Shown: positions 23,421 through 25,010 of the stretch, in pieces | Position numbering within the stretch: the stretch's first letter is position 1 | Layout: every line of letters starts with the position of its first letter | Source of the DNA: WQZF01 sp031556405 | GTDB lineage: Bacteria > Pseudomonadota > Gammaproteobacteria > Burkholderiales > Rhodocyclaceae | Assembly (NCBI GenBank): GCA_031556405.1 | Contig: JAVBTC010000188.1 | Span: 1 to 25,010 of the forward strand | Length of the DNA: 25,010 nucleotides | Direction: 5' to 3' | The notes under the pieces: model-generated | What the model saw: only the letters and a program-made list of their open reading frames with translations | Database searches by the model: none | Told to the model about the DNA's origin: nothing | Translations under genes and position numbers: made by a program

Positions 23421-24674
23421 CTATCGGCGCCGTTTCGGCTGAAACAACCGTAACACCAGTTCGCTCATTTTTTCTCGTTCTTCTGGTACGGAAGCATTGA
23501 GCGAGCGCATCGGAGCATGCAGGAATTTATTCGTCAGCCGTTGCGACAATAAATCGAGCACTTGAGCCGGATCTTCACCCTTGCGCAACCGGCGCAGTGC
23601 GTATTCGACCTCATTGCAGCGGATACTTTCGGCATTTTCACGCAGCGCGCAGATCGTCGGCACGGCGTTGCGTGCTTCGAGCCAGTGTAAAAAGGTATCC
23701 ACCTGCGAGGAAATGATCGCCTCGGCCTCCACTACCGCGGCTTGCCGCGATTCCACACCGGCTTCGACGACCTGTGCCAGATCGTCGACCCGATAAAGAA
23801 AAATATCGTCGAGTTCGCCGACTTCCATCTCGATGTCACGCGGGACCGCAAGATCGACCATGAACATCGGCCGGTGACGGCGGGCTTTCACCGCGCGTTC
23901 GACCATTCCCAGACCGATAATCGGCAACGGACTCGCGGTACAGGAAACGACGACATCGAATTCACCAAGGCGGTCGCCGATTTCATCGAGCTTGATCGAC
24001 TGCCCGCCGACGCGCTGCGCCAGCGCCAGCCCGCGTTCGACGGTACGATTGGCAATGACGATTTCTTTCGGCGTCTGCGCCGCAAAGTGCGTCGCACACA
24101 ACTCGATCATTTCCCCGGCACCGACGAACAGAATGCGCTGTTCGGCCAGGGATTCAAAAATATGCTCGGCCAGATGGACGCAGGCCGCCGCCATGGAAAC
24201 GATATTGGCCCCGATCGCGGTCGTCGTGCGCACTTCCTTGGCCACCGCGAAGGAATGCTGGAAGAGCTTGTGCAGCGTCGTGCCCAGCGTGCCAGCCTCT
24301 TCCGCGACCCGTACCGCATCTTTCATTTGCCCGAGGATCTGCGGCTCGCCGATCACCATCGAATCGAGACCGGAAGCGACACGGAAAGCATGGCGCACCG
24401 ACTCTTTCTGCGGCAGCGTATAAAGATAAGGCTGGATCGCACCGCGCTCCACCGCATGAAACTCCGCCAGCCAATCGACCGCCGTTTCCGGCTTCTCAGT
24501 AGCGCAATAAAGCTCGGTCCGGTTACACGTGGAAAGAATCGCCGCCTCGAAAACCGGCTTGGCGCGCATCAGATCCATCAACGCCTGCTGCAGTCGTTCA
24601 GCATGAAACGCCAACTGCTCCCGTACGGTCAGCGGGGCAGTATGATGATTAATTCCAAGGGTAAAAAGCGACAT
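23421..24674 (-). CDS. hemA: Glutamyl-tRNA reductase
   Basis: A 417-residue NADPH-dependent enzyme that reduces glutamyl-tRNA(Glu) to glutamate-1-semialdehyde, the first committed step of C5-pathway tetrapyrrole synthesis. The catalytic Cys50 lies in AAILSTCNRTELYC, and the N-terminus MSLFTLGINHHTAPLTVREQLAF is typical. The NADPH-binding domain shows ILFVGAGEMIELCATHFA and IVIANRTVERGLALAQ, followed by the dimerisation helix. It heads a hemA-prfA-prmC operon. The ATG at 24674 has no good ribosome-binding site. A TATAAT -10 hexamer lies about 38-43 nt upstream. Confidence 0.97.
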   Translation of the reverse strand: MSLFTLGINHHTAPLTVREQLAFHAERLQQALMDLMRAKPVFEAAILSTCNRTELYCATEKPETAVDWLAEFHAVERGAIQPYLYTLPQKESVRHAFRVASGLDSMVIGEPQILGQMKDAVRVAEEAGTLGTTLHKLFQHSFAVAKEVRTTTAIGANIVSMAAACVHLAEHIFESLAEQRILFVGAGEMIELCATHFAAQTPKEIVIANRTVERGLALAQRVGGQSIKLDEIGDRLGEFDVVVSCTASPLPIIGLGMVERAVKARRHRPMFMVDLAVPRDIEMEVGELDDIFLYRVDDLAQVVEAGVESRQAAVVEAEAIISSQVDTFLHWLEARNAVPTICALRENAESIRCNEVEYALRRLRKGEDPAQVLDLLSQRLTNKFLHAPMRSLNASVPEEREKMSELVLRLFQPKRRR

Positions 24675-24711
24675 GCGTGAAGCCGCAGGAAATAACGGAG
24701 GACGGTGGAGA

Positions 24712-24717
24712 ATTATA
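24712..24717 (-). promoter_or_regulatory. Predicted -10 hexamer of the hemA promoter
   Basis: A perfect TATAAT on the minus strand, with a predicted start near 24705 and a leader of about 31 nt to the hemA ATG. No convincing -35 hexamer is seen 16-18 nt upstream. Confidence 0.55.
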
Positions 24718-25010
24718 GCATCGCACTTTTATCGTCCCTCCCGCCCGATGTGATACAGGTCAAAGAAGAAATAAATGTTTATCGAATAGCAATGCCACGG
24801 CAGAAGAAAGCGAGACGATCTCCGTATGAACGATATATCCGGGCTTCTTCACGTCTGTTTTCAATATCACCATCTCACAAACACCTACCGACACTGTTCA
24901 GTATAAATAAACATTTATTTTGGCCTCGCTGGACTAGAACCAACAAGCCAAGCATGAATTTTTAATATTAGAACACAGCCCCCCTCCCCCGCTCATGCAA
25001 CAAACCCCGG
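24718..25010. other. AT-rich intergenic region with long inverted repeat
   Basis: About 290 bases upstream of hemA without a supported gene. It contains a perfect 14-bp inverted repeat, AAATAAATGTTTAT (24769-24782) and ATAAACATTTATTT (24907-24920), with 124 nt between the arms. The interior has near-average composition. The sequence differs from the four-copy dispersed repeat. A T-arm-like GGTTCTAGTCC on the minus strand (about 24930-24940) is not part of a complete tRNA. Confidence 0.5.
24769..24920. repeat. 152-bp segment bounded by a perfect 14-bp inverted repeat
   Basis: The arms are exact reverse complements and lie 124 nt apart, too far for an ordinary terminator. It could be a small non-autonomous mobile element remnant or a paired operator. 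No target-site duplication is obvious at its edges. Confidence 0.6.

Noticed and set aside
24925..24946. tRNA-like 3' end on the minus strand (GGTTCTAGTCC with a pairing T stem)
   Set aside because: No matching acceptor, D or anticodon arms in the adjoining sequence; only a T-arm-like match, probably chance.

Overview
The window looks like a betaproteobacterial chromosome segment, most likely Rhodocyclales or a close relative. This is inferred from gene content and a GC-rich coding style, not from a database search. The supporting features are methylmalonyl-CoA mutase, a zapB-zapA-6S RNA block, a fliKLMNOPQR cluster, a hemA-prfA-prmC operon, a sigma-32 gene behind a CIRCE operator, and an iorAB pair.

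Layout. At 1-489 (minus) is the 5' part of a methylmalonyl-CoA mutase gene, cut by the window edge. Positions 882-2821 (minus) hold a TauE/SafE transporter, a 6S RNA with its terminator, zapA and a zapB-like coiled-coil gene. Positions 3149-5043 (plus) encode a FecCD/BtuC-type permease and its ATPase, probably for cobalamin or a siderophore. Positions 5341-8681 hold an unrecognised 818-residue three-module protein (plus) facing a membrane-anchored degenerate receiver-domain protein (minus). Positions 8799-10410 (minus) hold a PA0069-type radical SAM protein and a small hypothetical protein. Positions 10452-16869 (minus) are the flagellar operon, transcribed fliK to fliR, with a very good sigma-54 promoter in front of fliK. 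Positions 17014-18212 (minus) carry rpoH and a small superinfection-immunity-like membrane protein. Positions 18268-20977 (minus) carry iorA and iorB. Positions 21302-24674 (minus) carry hemA, prfA and prmC.

How the genes work together. The flagellar genes encode the type III export gate (FliO, P, Q, R), the C-ring switch (FliM, FliN), a stator-associated protein (FliL) and the hook-length ruler (FliK). HemA starts tetrapyrrole synthesis from glutamyl-tRNA, PrfA terminates translation, and PrmC methylates the release factors. RpoH appears to be under HrcA control through a perfect CIRCE operator directly behind its -10 hexamer.

The least expected signal is a family of four dispersed AT-rich elements of about 80 bp at 796-875, 11288-11368, 21239-21316 and 4137-4217. 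They share a TATATGTAG-type core and TTGGAAT/ATTCCAA-type ends. All four sit at or within about 20 nt of a gene's stop codon. One supplies the last four codons and part of the stop of prmC, one separates fliQ from fliR, and one abuts the ribosome-binding site of the transporter ATPase. They resemble small non-autonomous mobile elements or a 3'-end repeat family. The pair at 5341-8681 is the best candidate for an undescribed protein system, but its function cannot be read from sequence alone.
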